Shown here piece by piece: positions 43,726-53,232 of a DNA stretch of 64,000 nt. Position numbers and translations under genes: made by a program. Each line of letters starts with the position of its first letter. The stretch's first letter is position 1. A model generated the notes under the pieces. That model ran no database searches and was not told where the DNA came from. It worked only from the letters and a program-made list of their open reading frames with translations. Origin of the DNA: Nitratireductor sp. (GTDB lineage: Bacteria; Pseudomonadota; Alphaproteobacteria; Rhizobiales; Rhizobiaceae); the NCBI GenBank assembly GCA_020637805.1, contig JACKJU010000004.1:62001-126000 (forward strand). Reading direction: 5' to 3'.

Positions 43726-44601
43726 TTAGTGCGCGAAAGTCGCACCCCAGGAACCCCAGATGTAGATCGCGAAGAACAGGAACAGCCAGACAACGTCAAC
43801 GAAGTGCCAGTACCATGCGGCAGCCTCGAAGCCGAAATGCTGTTTCGGTGTGAAGTGATCCATCATCGCGCGGATGAGGCAGACGATCAGGAAGATCGTG
43901 CCAACCAGAACGTGGAAGCCGTGGAACCCGGTCGCCATGAAGAAGGTGGCACCGTAGATGCTGTCCTTGAAGGCGAACGGCGCATGCACGTATTCGTAAG
44001 CCTGCACGGCAGAGAACAGGACGCCGAGCGCAACCGTCAGGAAAAGCATGAACTTCAGCGTGCCGCGATCATTGTGAAGCAGCGCATGGTGTGCCCAGGT
44101 CACCGTGGTGCCGGAAAGCAGCAGAATGACAGTGTTGAACAGCGGCAGATGCAGCGGGTCGAGAACTTCCATTCCGGCAGGCGGCCACTGGCCACCGGTG
44201 AACTCGGTGCGCAATACCTGGTGCACTTCGCCCGGGAAAAGGCTGGCATCGAAGAATGCCCAGAACCATGCGACGAAGAACATGACCTCCGAAGCGATGA
44301 AGAGCAGCATGCCGTAGCGCAGATGCATGCTGACAACCTTGGTGTGGTCGCCCGCATGGGCTTCCTTCACCGTGTCGGACCACCAGCCATACATCGTGTA
44401 GAGCACGATCGCCAGACCCACGAGAAGCAGCCAGGGATTGGCCAGGTTGACCGATCCGACCGAGAAGTCATTGCCCGTGTGCCAGCGCATGTAGGCGACG
44501 CCGCCAAGCGCGGTGACCAGAGCGCCAACGCTGCCGATGAACGGCCATGGGCTGGGATCGATGATGTGGTAGTCGTGATCTACGTTATGGGCTTCAGCCA
44601 T
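43726..44601 (-). CDS. ctaE: Cytochrome c oxidase subunit III
   Basis: A 291-aa aa3-type subunit III with seven predicted membrane helices, containing WPFIGSVGAL near the start, the FEAAAWYWHFVDVVWLFLF end motif, and HGFHVLVGTIFL. It stabilises the oxidase core and influences oxygen and lipid interaction rather than carrying redox centres. Transcribed with ctaG upstream and closed by a strong terminator downstream. Confidence 0.97.
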   Translation of the reverse strand: MAEAHNVDHDYHIIDPSPWPFIGSVGALVTALGGVAYMRWHTGNDFSVGSVNLANPWLLLVGLAIVLYTMYGWWSDTVKEAHAGDHTKVVSMHLRYGMLLFIASEVMFFVAWFWAFFDASLFPGEVHQVLRTEFTGGQWPPAGMEVLDPLHLPLFNTVILLLSGTTVTWAHHALLHNDRGTLKFMLFLTVALGVLFSAVQAYEYVHAPFAFKDSIYGATFFMATGFHGFHVLVGTIFLIVCLIRAMMDHFTPKQHFGFEAAAWYWHFVDVVWLFLFFAIYIWGSWGATFAH

Positions 44602-44653
44602 GGTTCACTCCCATTATTTCCGCACTCTCGCGGCAATTCCCCAAGGGGTCTCT

Positions 44654-45289
44654 TCAAAGTTCTCCCTGACGGGCGGATTTTCCGGCGTCAGGTGTTTCGG
44701 TTTTCAGTGCGGCCACCGGTTTCTCCGATGGTTCGCGCTCGTAAAGCGTGTAGGACAGCGTGATTTCATCGATATTGCGTGTTTCGCGCTCGCTCGCCAT
44801 GTCCGGGTCGACAAAGAACACGACCGGCATTTCAAGGCTTTCGCCCGGTTTCAACGTCGTCTCGGTGAAGCAGAAACACTGTATCTTGTTGAAGAAGATA
44901 CCGGCTGACTGCGGGGTCACGTTGAACGTGGCCATCCCGGTCAGGGTCTTGTCGGAATTGTTCCGTGCGAAGAAGGAAATCTGCTTCTGTTCGCCCATCT
45001 TGATTGTGACGCTGCGTACCAGCGGCTTGAATTCCCAGGGCAGCTTGCCATCGACATTTGCATCGAACCGCACCGTTACGTCGCGGTCGATCATCTCGAT
45101 GCCATCCGCCGAAGTGGCGGTCTGGGTCGTGCCGCCATAGCCAGTTACCTGGCAGAACAGGCGGTAGAGGGGTACCGAGGCGTAGGCCATGCCAACCATG
45201 CCGAGAACGACACTCGCACACACGACGGCGATGCGCGTATTGGAACGCGCCTGCTTCGTTTCCTGCGATGTTTCGTTGCGGTCGGTCAT
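44654..45289 (-). CDS. ctaG: Cytochrome c oxidase assembly protein CtaG (Cox11)
   Basis: A 211-aa membrane-anchored copper chaperone with a single N-terminal helix (about residues 20-42) and a periplasmic Ig-like domain. The copper-binding motif QCFCF supplies the CxC pair, and VPLYRLFCQVTGYGG is a family signature. It delivers copper to the CuB site of subunit I. Start at 45289 has AAGGA/AGGA upstream. Part of the oxidase operon. Confidence 0.96.
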   Translation of the reverse strand: MTDRNETSQETKQARSNTRIAVVCASVVLGMVGMAYASVPLYRLFCQVTGYGGTTQTATSADGIEMIDRDVTVRFDANVDGKLPWEFKPLVRSVTIKMGEQKQISFFARNNSDKTLTGMATFNVTPQSAGIFFNKIQCFCFTETTLKPGESLEMPVVFFVDPDMASERETRNIDEITLSYTLYEREPSEKPVAALKTETPDAGKSARQGEL

Positions 45290-45336
45290 CCCGGTTTCCT
45301 GTTCCTTCCCTTTATCCAAAGGCTCTCTGCGGCAGC

Positions 45337-45498
45337 TTAAAGCGGCCGGTTGGTCAGAATCTGCGGACCGAATTTCAGCACGGTCGCCAGATAGAATACA
45401 ACGACAAGCGCGAGCAGTATCAGCCCGATGGCGATGTTGCGGGCGCGCTGCGCCTTGAGCCTTCGTTCTTCCATTTCCTTGTTCTCCTTCTCGGTCAT
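45337..45498 (-). CDS. Small membrane protein (CoxF-like), oxidase cluster
   Basis: A 53-aa protein with a charged N-terminal helix (Glu/Lys/Arg-rich) and one membrane segment of about 20 residues (IGLILLALVVVFYLATVL). A GAGG ribosome site lies six bases before the ATG, just past the ctaB stop. Rhizobia often carry such a small protein (CoxF-like) between ctaB and ctaG. Role in assembly is inferred from place. Confidence 0.85.
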   Translation of the reverse strand: MTEKENKEMEERRLKAQRARNIAIGLILLALVVVFYLATVLKFGPQILTNRPL

Positions 45499-45506
45499 CT
45501 CATGCC

Positions 45507-46448
45507 TCAGATCGCGTAGCCGGTGAACTTCAGCACCAGCGCCTGAATGATGAGCATGCCAAAGAGGGTGAAGAGATAGAGTATCGAAAAGCCGAACAAC
45601 TTCTTGGCCTGGACCATTTTCTGGTCGTCCGAGGGCATCTGCCAGCAACGGAAGGCAAACCAGACGAAGGCAGCGCCCATCACTGCCGCCACGGCACCAT
45701 AGGCAGGGCCTGCAAAGCCAAGGAAGAAGGGCGAGACGCCAAGCGGCGCAAGCAGCAATGCGTAGGCCAGAATGTGATTCTGTGTCGAGCGGTTTCCAGC
45801 CACGTTTGGCAGCATCGGCACGCCGACGCGGCCATAGTCACCGGCCTTGAACAGCGCCAGCGCCCAGAAATGCGGCGGGGTCCACATGAATATGATCGCA
45901 ACCAGCAATGCGCTTTCGACCGACACTTCACCGGTAACCGCTGCCCAGGAGATCATCGGCGGAAGTGCGCCTGCAAGCCCGCCAATGACGATGTTCTGCG
46001 GCGTCGAACGCTTCAGGTACATGGTGTAGACAACCACGTAGAAGAAGATGGTGAAGGCAAGAAGCGCAGCGGCGAGCCAGTTCACCAGAACGCCCAGCAC
46101 GAAAATCGACAGGAAAGAAAGTACCAGCCCGAAGCTGAGCGCCTCCTGGCGGGTTACCCGGCCAGACGGGATCGGCCGCTTTGCGGTACGCGACATGCGG
46201 GCATCGATGTCAGAATCATACCACATGTTCAAAGCGCCCGAGGCACCGCCACCGATGGCGATGCAGGCTATGGCGATAACAGCGAGGAAGGGGTTGATGT
46301 CGCCTGGTGCGACGAGCATGCCGGCGATCGCGGTAAAGACCACGAGCGACATGACGCGCGGCTTCAAGAGCTCGAAATAATCCCTGGGCATAGCGAGCGA
46401 CGCGCCCGCATAGCTTTCAACAATTGTTTCGTCGTTGGCGAATGCCAT
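45507..46448 (-). CDS. ctaB: Protoheme IX farnesyltransferase (heme O synthase)
   Basis: A 313-aa UbiA-type prenyltransferase with eight or nine membrane helices. The prenyl-diphosphate-binding motif NMWYDSDID and the TAKRPIPSG stretch are intact. It farnesylates heme b to heme O, a precursor of heme A for the oxidase encoded next to it. It follows coxA and precedes the small CoxF-like gene. Confidence 0.96.
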   Translation of the reverse strand: MAFANDETIVESYAGASLAMPRDYFELLKPRVMSLVVFTAIAGMLVAPGDINPFLAVIAIACIAIGGGASGALNMWYDSDIDARMSRTAKRPIPSGRVTRQEALSFGLVLSFLSIFVLGVLVNWLAAALLAFTIFFYVVVYTMYLKRSTPQNIVIGGLAGALPPMISWAAVTGEVSVESALLVAIIFMWTPPHFWALALFKAGDYGRVGVPMLPNVAGNRSTQNHILAYALLLAPLGVSPFFLGFAGPAYGAVAAVMGAAFVWFAFRCWQMPSDDQKMVQAKKLFGFSILYLFTLFGMLIIQALVLKFTGYAI

Positions 46449-46567
46449 TGTTCCGTCTCTTCTTCTTTACAACCCCGGAGATCGCGTTCCGGAAAATTCG
46501 GCTTGCCTGGTCTCGCCTCCCCTTGCGGGGCCCCTCTGGAGAGACCGGGATTGCCTTGCAAACATGT

Positions 46568-46593
46568 TCCGCCGGATGGGTGAACCCGGCGGA
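46568..46593 (-). other. Hairpin in the coxA-ctaB gap
   Basis: Perfect arms TCCGCCGG (46568-46575) and CCGGCGGA (46586-46593) lie within the 163-bp space between coxA and ctaB. No T-run follows, so it may be an mRNA-processing or partial-termination element rather than a full terminator. Confidence 0.4.
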
Positions 46594-46611
46594 GCCTTTC
46601 TCATGCCGGTC

Positions 46612-48210
46612 TTACTTGATGACCGGAAGCTTTTCCCACTGGTGGTAAGGCGGCGGCGAAGACAGCTGCCATTCCAGCGTAGTTGCACCTTCGCCCCACG
46701 GATTGTCGCCAGCGACGCGCTTCTTCATGAAGGCCTCGACGACGCCGACCAGGAAGACGATGGTGGCGAAAGCCGAAATATAGGAACCGTAGGACGACAC
46801 CATGTTCCAGCCGTGGAACGCGTCGGGATAGTCGACGTAACGGCGGGGCATACCGGCCAGACCCAGGAAGTGCTGGGGGAAGAACACCAGGTTCACGCCG
46901 ATGAAGGTCAGCCAGAAGTGCGACTTGGCGATAAACGAGTTGTACATGTAGCCGGTCATCTTCGGGAACCAGTAGTACCAGGCGGCAAAGATCGCGAACA
47001 CGGCACCCAGCGACAGCACGTAATGGAAGTGCGCTACCACGTAGTAAGTATCGTGGAAGGTGCGGTCGAGACCGGCGTTGGCGAGCTGAACGCCCGTTAC
47101 GCCGCCGACAGTGAACAGGAAGATGAAGCCGATTGCCCAGATCATCGGGGTGCGGAACTGGATGGAACCGCCCCACATCGTGGCAATCCACGAGAAGATC
47201 TTAACGCCCGTCGGCACCGCGATCACCATGGTGGCGAAGACGAAGTAACGCTGCGTGTCGAGCGAGAGACCGACAGTGTACATGTGGTGCGCCCACACGA
47301 TGAAGCCGACAGCACCGATGGCGATCATCGCCCAGGCCATGCCCTGGTAGCCGAAGATCGGCTTGCGGGAGAAGGTCGAGACGATGTGGCTGATGATGCC
47401 GAAGCCCGGCAGGATCAGGATGTACACTTCCGGGTGACCGAAGAACCAGAACAGGTGCTGGAACAGGATCGGGTCGCCGCCGCCTTCAGGATTGAAGAAG
47501 GTGGTGCCGAAGTTGCGGTCGGTCAGAAGCATGGTGATGCCGCCCGCCAGAACAGGCAGGGAAAGCAGCAGCAGGAATGCGGTGATCAGCACGGACCATG
47601 CGAACAGCGGCATCTTGAACAGTGTCATGCCCGGAGCGCGCATGTTGAAGATGGTCGTGATGAAGTTGATCGCGCCGAGGATCGACGAGGCACCGGCAAT
47701 ATGCAGGGCAAGGATTGCAAGGTCCATTGCCGGGCCGGGCTGACCGCTTGTCGAAAGCGGCGGATAGATTGTCCAGCCGCCACCTACGCCGTTCGAACCG
47801 GCGGGGCCTTCCACGAACATGGAAAGAACCAGCAGGATGAGAGCCGGCGGCAGGAGCCAGAAGGAGATGTTGTTCATGCGCGGGAAGGCCATGTCCGGCG
47901 CACCGATCATGATCGGCACCATCCAGTTGGCGAAACCGCCGATCAGCGCAGGCATGACCATGAAGAAGATCATGAGCAGGCCGTGGGCCGTGACGAACAC
48001 GTTGAATACGTGCGGGTCGGTAAAGAACTGAAGACCGGGATTTTGCAGTTCCATGCGGATCATCACCGACAGGAAGCCGCCAAGCAGGCCCGAGATGATC
48101 GCGAAGATCAGGTAGAGCGTGCCGATATCCTTGTGGTTGGTCGAAAAAAACCAGCGCTTGAAAAAGCCCGGCTTGTGATCGTGAGCATCATGCGTTGCCG
48201 CTGTAGCCAT
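46612..48210 (-). CDS. coxA: Cytochrome c oxidase subunit I
   Basis: A 532-aa aa3-type heme-copper oxidase catalytic subunit with twelve membrane helices. Visible are the HPEVYILILPGFG motif containing the CuB His and its cross-linked Tyr, WAHHMYTVG, and HFHYVLSLGAVF with heme ligands. It reduces oxygen to water while pumping protons. GAGGAG precedes the ATG. It lies 36 bp after coxB in the operon. Confidence 0.98.
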   Translation of the reverse strand: MATAATHDAHDHKPGFFKRWFFSTNHKDIGTLYLIFAIISGLLGGFLSVMIRMELQNPGLQFFTDPHVFNVFVTAHGLLMIFFMVMPALIGGFANWMVPIMIGAPDMAFPRMNNISFWLLPPALILLVLSMFVEGPAGSNGVGGGWTIYPPLSTSGQPGPAMDLAILALHIAGASSILGAINFITTIFNMRAPGMTLFKMPLFAWSVLITAFLLLLSLPVLAGGITMLLTDRNFGTTFFNPEGGGDPILFQHLFWFFGHPEVYILILPGFGIISHIVSTFSRKPIFGYQGMAWAMIAIGAVGFIVWAHHMYTVGLSLDTQRYFVFATMVIAVPTGVKIFSWIATMWGGSIQFRTPMIWAIGFIFLFTVGGVTGVQLANAGLDRTFHDTYYVVAHFHYVLSLGAVFAIFAAWYYWFPKMTGYMYNSFIAKSHFWLTFIGVNLVFFPQHFLGLAGMPRRYVDYPDAFHGWNMVSSYGSYISAFATIVFLVGVVEAFMKKRVAGDNPWGEGATTLEWQLSSPPPYHQWEKLPVIK

Positions 48211-48246
48211 GATCTTTCTCCTCTTGAATATTCTTGTGCCTGCCGG

Positions 48247-49140
48247 TTACTTGCTGGCGAGCTTGACGTTCTTGGCGGTTTCGACGGCAGACATGAGCTG
48301 CTTGTTTGCCGCATCAAGGTCGCCTTCGGCCGCAGTTTTCCACTGTGCATAAAGGTCCTTGGAAACCACACGGACAGCGATCGGCATGAAAGCGTGGTCC
48401 TTGCCGCAAAGCTCGGAGCACTGGCCGTAATACATGCCTTCGCGCTCGGCCTTGAACCAGGTCTCGTTCAGGCGGCCCGGAATGGCATCTACCTTGAAGC
48501 CAAGAGAAGGCACTGCGAACGAGTGAATGACGTCACCAGGGGCACCGGCGACGAGCACGCGGACCATGGTGTCGACCGGAACAACCAGTTCATTGTCCAC
48601 TGCCAGAAGACGCGGATAGGTCTTGCTGTCGGTCTTGCCGAGGCTGGCGAACTCGTCGGGATTGCGAAGGATGATCGAATCGAAGGAAAGCGCGCTGTCG
48701 TCCTGGTATTCATATCCCCAGTACCACTGGTAGCCGGTCGCCTTGACGGTCATTTCCGGCTTTTCCTCGGGCGCGAGCTGCTTGTCGAGCAGTTCGAAGG
48801 ACGGAATGGCAATCGCGACGAGGATCAGGATTGGCACGATGGTCCATACCACCTCGATGAAGGTGTTGTGGCTGGTGCGCGACGGGTTCGGGTTGGAACG
48901 CGAATTGAAGCGGACCATCACGATGATCAGCAGCGCCAGGACGAAAAGCACGATCGGGCCGATGAACCACAGGGTGTAGTGATCGAACCATGTGATATCG
49001 CGCATGATTTCGCTGTTGGCTGCCTGATGCCATATCTGCCAAGGATGAGGAGCACCTTCCGCGGCAAACGCCGGTGCGGAAAGGACAGATGCGGAAACGG
49101 CAGCGAAGACAGCCGCCAAGGCTTTTGAGACGAGTCTCAT
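48247..49140 (-). CDS. coxB: Cytochrome c oxidase subunit II
   Basis: A 297-aa subunit II with a signal peptide (cleavage near APAFAAEG), two membrane helices and a periplasmic cupredoxin domain. The CuA site is intact: HSFAVPSLGFK, then GQCSELCGKDHAFMPI with the two Cys, His and Met ligands. It accepts electrons from cytochrome c. No heme-c motif is fused. First gene of the coxB-coxA-ctaB-ctaG-ctaE run; AGGAGA is upstream of the ATG. Confidence 0.98.
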   Translation of the reverse strand: MRLVSKALAAVFAAVSASVLSAPAFAAEGAPHPWQIWHQAANSEIMRDITWFDHYTLWFIGPIVLFVLALLIIVMVRFNSRSNPNPSRTSHNTFIEVVWTIVPILILVAIAIPSFELLDKQLAPEEKPEMTVKATGYQWYWGYEYQDDSALSFDSIILRNPDEFASLGKTDSKTYPRLLAVDNELVVPVDTMVRVLVAGAPGDVIHSFAVPSLGFKVDAIPGRLNETWFKAEREGMYYGQCSELCGKDHAFMPIAVRVVSKDLYAQWKTAAEGDLDAANKQLMSAVETAKNVKLASK

Positions 49141-49659
49141 TACAGTTCTCTCCTGTCTTGCGACCGGTTTTCCACGCATAGCCGGAAAACCGCCCCATTG
49201 CCGTTCAGACGCGCTGCGCCTGCCGGCTCCACTAGAGATGAAAGGAGATGCCCATTACGACATGATGTGCGCCTACGGCGCAGACCGGATGCCTTTCCAC
49301 AAAAGCACCCGCTCTCCCCTCACCTTGTCTCTTCTCTTAAACCCCCCAGCACGGGGATTTTCAAGGCGTTGAATCACATCTTTCATTAAGCTGCAATGGA
49401 AAGAAACACTCTCCCACAAAGATTGGGTGCGGCATTTATACACTGTAAATGGGCACGAATATAAGCGATCACGAAAGAACGCGATGCCGTTTTGACCCTT
49501 TTTCAGGCCTGTGCCGCATTCTCGCCGGTTTCGCCGCTAAAAGAATTCCATCGCACCCCGCCTGATGAAACTCCGGGTTGCCAATGCGGCCTACCTGTAT
49601 TTTCATACCCCGTCCATTCGGGCATGTTGAGAGCACCTTTCCCTGATTCGATGCGAGCG
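49141..49659. other. 519-bp intergenic region between coxB and the IalB-like gene
   Basis: A divergent control region. In the coxB leader there is a perfect hairpin CGGTTTTCC/GGAAAACCG (49165-49173 with 49184-49192). Between about 49380 and 49500 the sequence is AT-rich and contains TTTATACACTGTAAA. A 22-codon open frame at 49395 has no ribosome site and is not called. I found no TTGAT-N4-ATCAA type FNR/FixK box. Confidence 0.5.
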
Positions 49660-50190
49660 ATGAAATACATCTCCCCAAAACCGGTTTCCACGGCAAGAAG
49701 TCTTCTGCTGCCGTTCATGGTGGCTTCTGCGCTGGTGCTTGGCGCCACGACTTCACATGCCCAGAGCAATGTGAAGTCCAAGCACGGAGAGTGGTCGCTC
49801 GTCTGCGACACCCCTCCAGGCGCCTCGTCTGAGCAATGCGCCCTGATGCAAAACGTGGTAGCCGCCGACCGCCAGGAAATGGGGCTGTCGGTCGTTGTGC
49901 TGCGGACCGCCGACCGGAAGGCCGAGCTGCTGCGCGTCCTTGCCCCGCTTGGCGTGCTGCTTCCAAACGGTCTCGGTCTCTATATCGATGACAAGGACAT
50001 CGGGAATGCCTTCTTCACCCGCTGCTTCAACGACGGCTGCTATGCAGAGGTCGTGCTGGAGGACAAGCTTCTCGAGGCATTCAAGAGCGGCAAGACAGCG
50101 ACCTTCATCGTTTTCCAGACACCGGAGGAAGGCATCGGCATCCCGATTGACCTGAACGGATTCACCGAGGGTTTCAACGCACTGCCATAA
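49660..50190 (+). CDS. Invasion-associated locus B family protein
   Basis: A 176-aa exported protein with a clear signal peptide ending near SHAQS. The IalB-like domain has HGEWSLVC at its start and paired Cys in RCFNDGCYAEV, the typical disulfide. Named for a Bartonella erythrocyte-invasion protein, the family is widespread in non-pathogenic rhizobia, where its role is unknown; the name should not be read as evidence of virulence. Alternative in-frame starts are at 49651 and 49624. Confidence 0.88.
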   Translation: MKYISPKPVSTARSLLLPFMVASALVLGATTSHAQSNVKSKHGEWSLVCDTPPGASSEQCALMQNVVAADRQEMGLSVVVLRTADRKAELLRVLAPLGVLLPNGLGLYIDDKDIGNAFFTRCFNDGCYAEVVLEDKLLEAFKSGKTATFIVFQTPEEGIGIPIDLNGFTEGFNALP

Positions 50191-50237
50191 TTGGCGTGCA
50201 GTCTCCTTCCTGAAACAGAACGGGAAGGAGGAGCCCA

Positions 50238-50603
50238 ATGATCGAAGTCACCCGAACCGGACCAGACCGGGTATACATTACCGTATCCGGAAAAATCGAC
50301 GGCAAGGCGATGGAGGACGGTCTCGATGCATTCATCGACGCGTCGAAGGATATCGAGAACGGCAAGCTGTTTTACGTCATCACCGATTTTCGCCTTCCGG
50401 ACGCATCGGCGCTTGCTGTCGAATTCAAGCGGTTGCCGGGCCTGTTTTCGCTGATCGGCAGGTTTCGCAAGGCAGCAGTCATCTCGGATGCCGCATGGCT
50501 GCGAAAGATAGCCGAGGTAGAAGCCTTCCTCATTCCCGGCATCACCATCAAGACGTTCGAACCCGGCGAGGAGACGGCGGCGGAAAGCTGGCTTGCCGTA
50601 TAG
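50238..50603 (+). CDS. SpoIIAA-like STAS protein
   Basis: A 121-aa protein matching the SpoIIAA-like branch of STAS domains: a first strand VYITVSGKID, then FYVITDFRLPDAS and a C-terminal AFLIPGITIKTF segment. Such proteins bind lipids or partners; no kinase or sigma factor lies nearby, so an anti-anti-sigma role is not supported. A GGAAGGAGG site precedes the ATG. Confidence 0.82.
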   Translation: MIEVTRTGPDRVYITVSGKIDGKAMEDGLDAFIDASKDIENGKLFYVITDFRLPDASALAVEFKRLPGLFSLIGRFRKAAVISDAAWLRKIAEVEAFLIPGITIKTFEPGEETAAESWLAV

Positions 50604-50705
50604 ACCGGCAGGCTGCAAGCAATGCGGACATGGCAGGACCCGGGTTGAATAGTCGCGGCGAATACCGATATTGAACTCAACGAAATAACCTGTGCAGGTC
50701 ATTCC

Positions 50706-52118
50706 ATGGATTCCCTGATTTCCGCCTTCGATGCCGAACGCGATGCGCTTGAAAAGAAACTCGCAGACACCCTGTCGGGCTGCGATGACGGCGAACTGTT
50801 TCTCGAATACGTCCAGTCGGAATCGCTGGTCTTCGACAATGGCAAGCTGAAGGCCGGAAACTTCCACACCGATCAGGGCTTCGGCCTTCGGGCAGTGGCC
50901 GGTGAAGCTTCCGCCTATGCCCATTCAGGCGAGATGACGCTGAAGAGCCTGGAACGCGCGGCAGACGCTGTCTCGGCGGTCAAGGGAAATCACACGGGCA
51001 CCTACGCCGACGCACCCGCCCGGACCAACCGGCATCTCTACCCCGACCTCAATCCGCTTGGCGCACCGACCTTCGAGGAGAAGGTGAAACTTCTCCAGAA
51101 GATCGACGCCTATGCGCGCGACGCGGATCCTCGGGTCCGCCAGGTGACTGCTTCCGTTGCCGGAAGCTACCAGGTCGTCGAAATCCTGCGCGCCGACGGA
51201 CAATGGGTGCGGGACGTGCGCCCGCTTGTTCGCCTCAATGTCTCGCTTGTCGTGGGTGATGGCGACCGCCAGGAAACCGGTTCGCACGGTATGGGCGGCC
51301 GCTCGGGCTTTGGCGATTTCATCCTGGAGCACTCGTGGAAACATGCAGTGGACGACGCGCTTCGCCAGGCGCTGGTAAACCTCGAGGCCGTTCCGGCTCC
51401 AGCGGGCACATTCGACATCGTACTCGGGCCTGGCTGGCCGGGCGTCATGCTGCACGAAGCCGTGGGGCATGGTCTCGAAGGCGACTTCAACCGCAAGAAA
51501 ACCTCGGCCTTTGCCGGGTTGATGGGCGAACAGGTTGCTGCGAAGGGTGTAACAGTCGTCGATGACGGAACGATTGCCGGACGGCGCGGTTCCCTGACCG
51601 TCGATGACGAGGGAACGCCTACCGAGTACACGGTGCTGATCGAGGACGGCAAGCTGGTGAACTACATGCAGGACCGGCAGAACGCACGGCTGATGGGCAT
51701 GGCGCCGACGGGCAATGGCCGCCGTCAATCCTACGCGCACCAGCCGATGCCGCGCATGACCAATACCTACATGCTGGGCGGCCAGCACGATCCGCAGGAA
51801 ATCCTGGCTTCCCTGAAAGACGGTATCTATGCCGTTTCCTTTGGCGGCGGACAGGTCGATATCACCTCGGGCAAGTTCGTGTTCAACTGCACGGAGGCCT
51901 ATCGCGTGCGCGACGGCAAGATCATGGAGCCCGTGAAGGGCGCAAACCTGATCGGTTCAGGCCCGCCTGCCATGAAGCGCGTCACCATGGTCGGCAACGA
52001 CATGCAACTCGACCTTGGCGTCGGCATGTGCGGCAAGAATGGTCAGGGTGTTCCGGTAGGCGTCGGCCAGCCGACCCTGCGCATGAACGAGGTGACGGTG
52101 GGCGGCACCGGCTCCTGA
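50706..52118 (+). CDS. tldD: Metalloprotease TldD
   Basis: A 470-aa TldD. The zinc motif HEAVGH gives His250, Glu251 and His255, the family's HExxxH form. With TldE (PmbA), TldD processes unfolded peptides and microcin or antitoxin substrates. No pmbA gene is in this window. The N-terminal domain begins at the start of the protein. Ribosome site is weak (CAGG). Confidence 0.95.
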   Translation: MDSLISAFDAERDALEKKLADTLSGCDDGELFLEYVQSESLVFDNGKLKAGNFHTDQGFGLRAVAGEASAYAHSGEMTLKSLERAADAVSAVKGNHTGTYADAPARTNRHLYPDLNPLGAPTFEEKVKLLQKIDAYARDADPRVRQVTASVAGSYQVVEILRADGQWVRDVRPLVRLNVSLVVGDGDRQETGSHGMGGRSGFGDFILEHSWKHAVDDALRQALVNLEAVPAPAGTFDIVLGPGWPGVMLHEAVGHGLEGDFNRKKTSAFAGLMGEQVAAKGVTVVDDGTIAGRRGSLTVDDEGTPTEYTVLIEDGKLVNYMQDRQNARLMGMAPTGNGRRQSYAHQPMPRMTNTYMLGGQHDPQEILASLKDGIYAVSFGGGQVDITSGKFVFNCTEAYRVRDGKIMEPVKGANLIGSGPPAMKRVTMVGNDMQLDLGVGMCGKNGQGVPVGVGQPTLRMNEVTVGGTGS

Positions 52119-52207
52119 TCTCACGATGAAGTGAATCCGAGCGCGGCAGCCAGATGCTAAGCTCCCTCCCTGAGAGCGCGATACCAAAAGCCACAGGGAG
52201 TGAGATA

Positions 52208-53122
52208 ATGAACGAGCATGCCCCGATATCCCAAACCCGCATGAAGGCCAGCGATTTCGATCCCGAACTGCTGGAGATTTTTGACGGTTATGTCCATGGG
52301 CACATGACCAAACGCGAATTTCTCGACCGGGCCCAGAAATTTGCCGTTGGCGGCGTAACCGCCATGGCGCTCCTGCAGATGCTGTCGCCGAACTATGCAC
52401 TGGCCGAGCAGGTTCCCGAAGACGATCCAGCGGTCGAAAACACGTGGATCGAGTACGATTCGCCAAACGGCCACGGCAAGATTAAGGCCTATCTTTCGAA
52501 ACCCGCCGGCGCGACCGGGAAACTGCCGGCCGTGCTGGTGATCCACGAGAACCGTGGTCTCAACCCCTACATCGCAGACGTCAACCGGAGGGTTGCAAAG
52601 GCAGGCTTCATGTCGCTTGCACCAGACGGCCTCACGCCCAAGGGCGGCTATCCCGGCAATGACGACGAGGGACGGGCCATGCAAAAGGATCTCGACCCGG
52701 CAAAACTGATGGAAGACTTCTTCGCCGCGACGGACCTTCTTCTGAAACACGAAGGGTCGACCGGCAAGGTCGGTTGTGTCGGCTTCTGTTATGGTGGCGG
52801 TGTCTGCAACGCGATTGCCGTTGCCTTTCCCGAACTCTCCGCCTCCGTGCCCTTCTATGGCAGGCAGCCGCGCGCGGAGGACGTGCCGAAGATTTCCGCT
52901 CCCCTGATGCTGCACTATGCCGGTCTCGATGAGCGCATCAACGCTGGCTGGCCGGCCTACGAGGCCGCTTTGAAGGAAAACGGCAAGGAATACCAGGCGT
53001 TCATCTACGACAGCGTCAATCACGGCTTCCACAACGATACAACACCGCGCTACGACGAAGCGGCGGCGGAGCTGGCCTGGGAAAGAACCATCGCGTTCTT
53101 CAACGAAAAGCTGAAGAGCTGA
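52208..53122 (+). CDS. Dienelactone hydrolase family protein, likely exported
   Basis: A 304-aa alpha/beta hydrolase. The nucleophile is Cys194 in GFCYGGG, typical of dienelactone hydrolases, with Asp near 246 (GLDERINAG) and His in NHGFHND. Before the domain, residues 33-68 read KREFLDRAQKFAVGG and a hydrophobic stretch, resembling a twin-arginine-type signal with one Arg replaced by Lys. Substrate unknown; no chlorocatechol genes are near. GGGAG precedes the ATG. Confidence 0.9.
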   Translation: MNEHAPISQTRMKASDFDPELLEIFDGYVHGHMTKREFLDRAQKFAVGGVTAMALLQMLSPNYALAEQVPEDDPAVENTWIEYDSPNGHGKIKAYLSKPAGATGKLPAVLVIHENRGLNPYIADVNRRVAKAGFMSLAPDGLTPKGGYPGNDDEGRAMQKDLDPAKLMEDFFAATDLLLKHEGSTGKVGCVGFCYGGGVCNAIAVAFPELSASVPFYGRQPRAEDVPKISAPLMLHYAGLDERINAGWPAYEAALKENGKEYQAFIYDSVNHGFHNDTTPRYDEAAAELAWERTIAFFNEKLKS

Positions 53123-53167
53123 AATAGAAAACATCCGTCGACGTTCCGGGAGAAATCCCGGCAGAAG

Positions 53168-53193
53168 AAAGGGGAGCAATGCTCCCCTTTTTT
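53168..53193 (+). terminator. Rho-independent terminator after the dienelactone hydrolase gene
   Basis: A perfect 10-bp stem AAAGGGGAGC/GCTCCCCTTT with loop AAT, followed by further T. It lies between the convergent hydrolase and lipase genes. Confidence 0.9.
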
Positions 53194-53232
53194 CGATTCT
53201 CGATTTCGTCGGTTAACGCCTGTTCGACCGGC

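Noticed and set aside
46435..49128. An 897-codon open frame on the plus strand across coxA and coxB
   Set aside because: It lies opposite conserved oxidase genes, is rich in charged repeats typical of antisense frames in GC-rich DNA, and has no ribosome site or recognised domain.
49395..49463. A 22-codon reading frame in the coxB-IalB gap
   Set aside because: No ribosome site, no conserved feature, and short frames of this size arise by chance.
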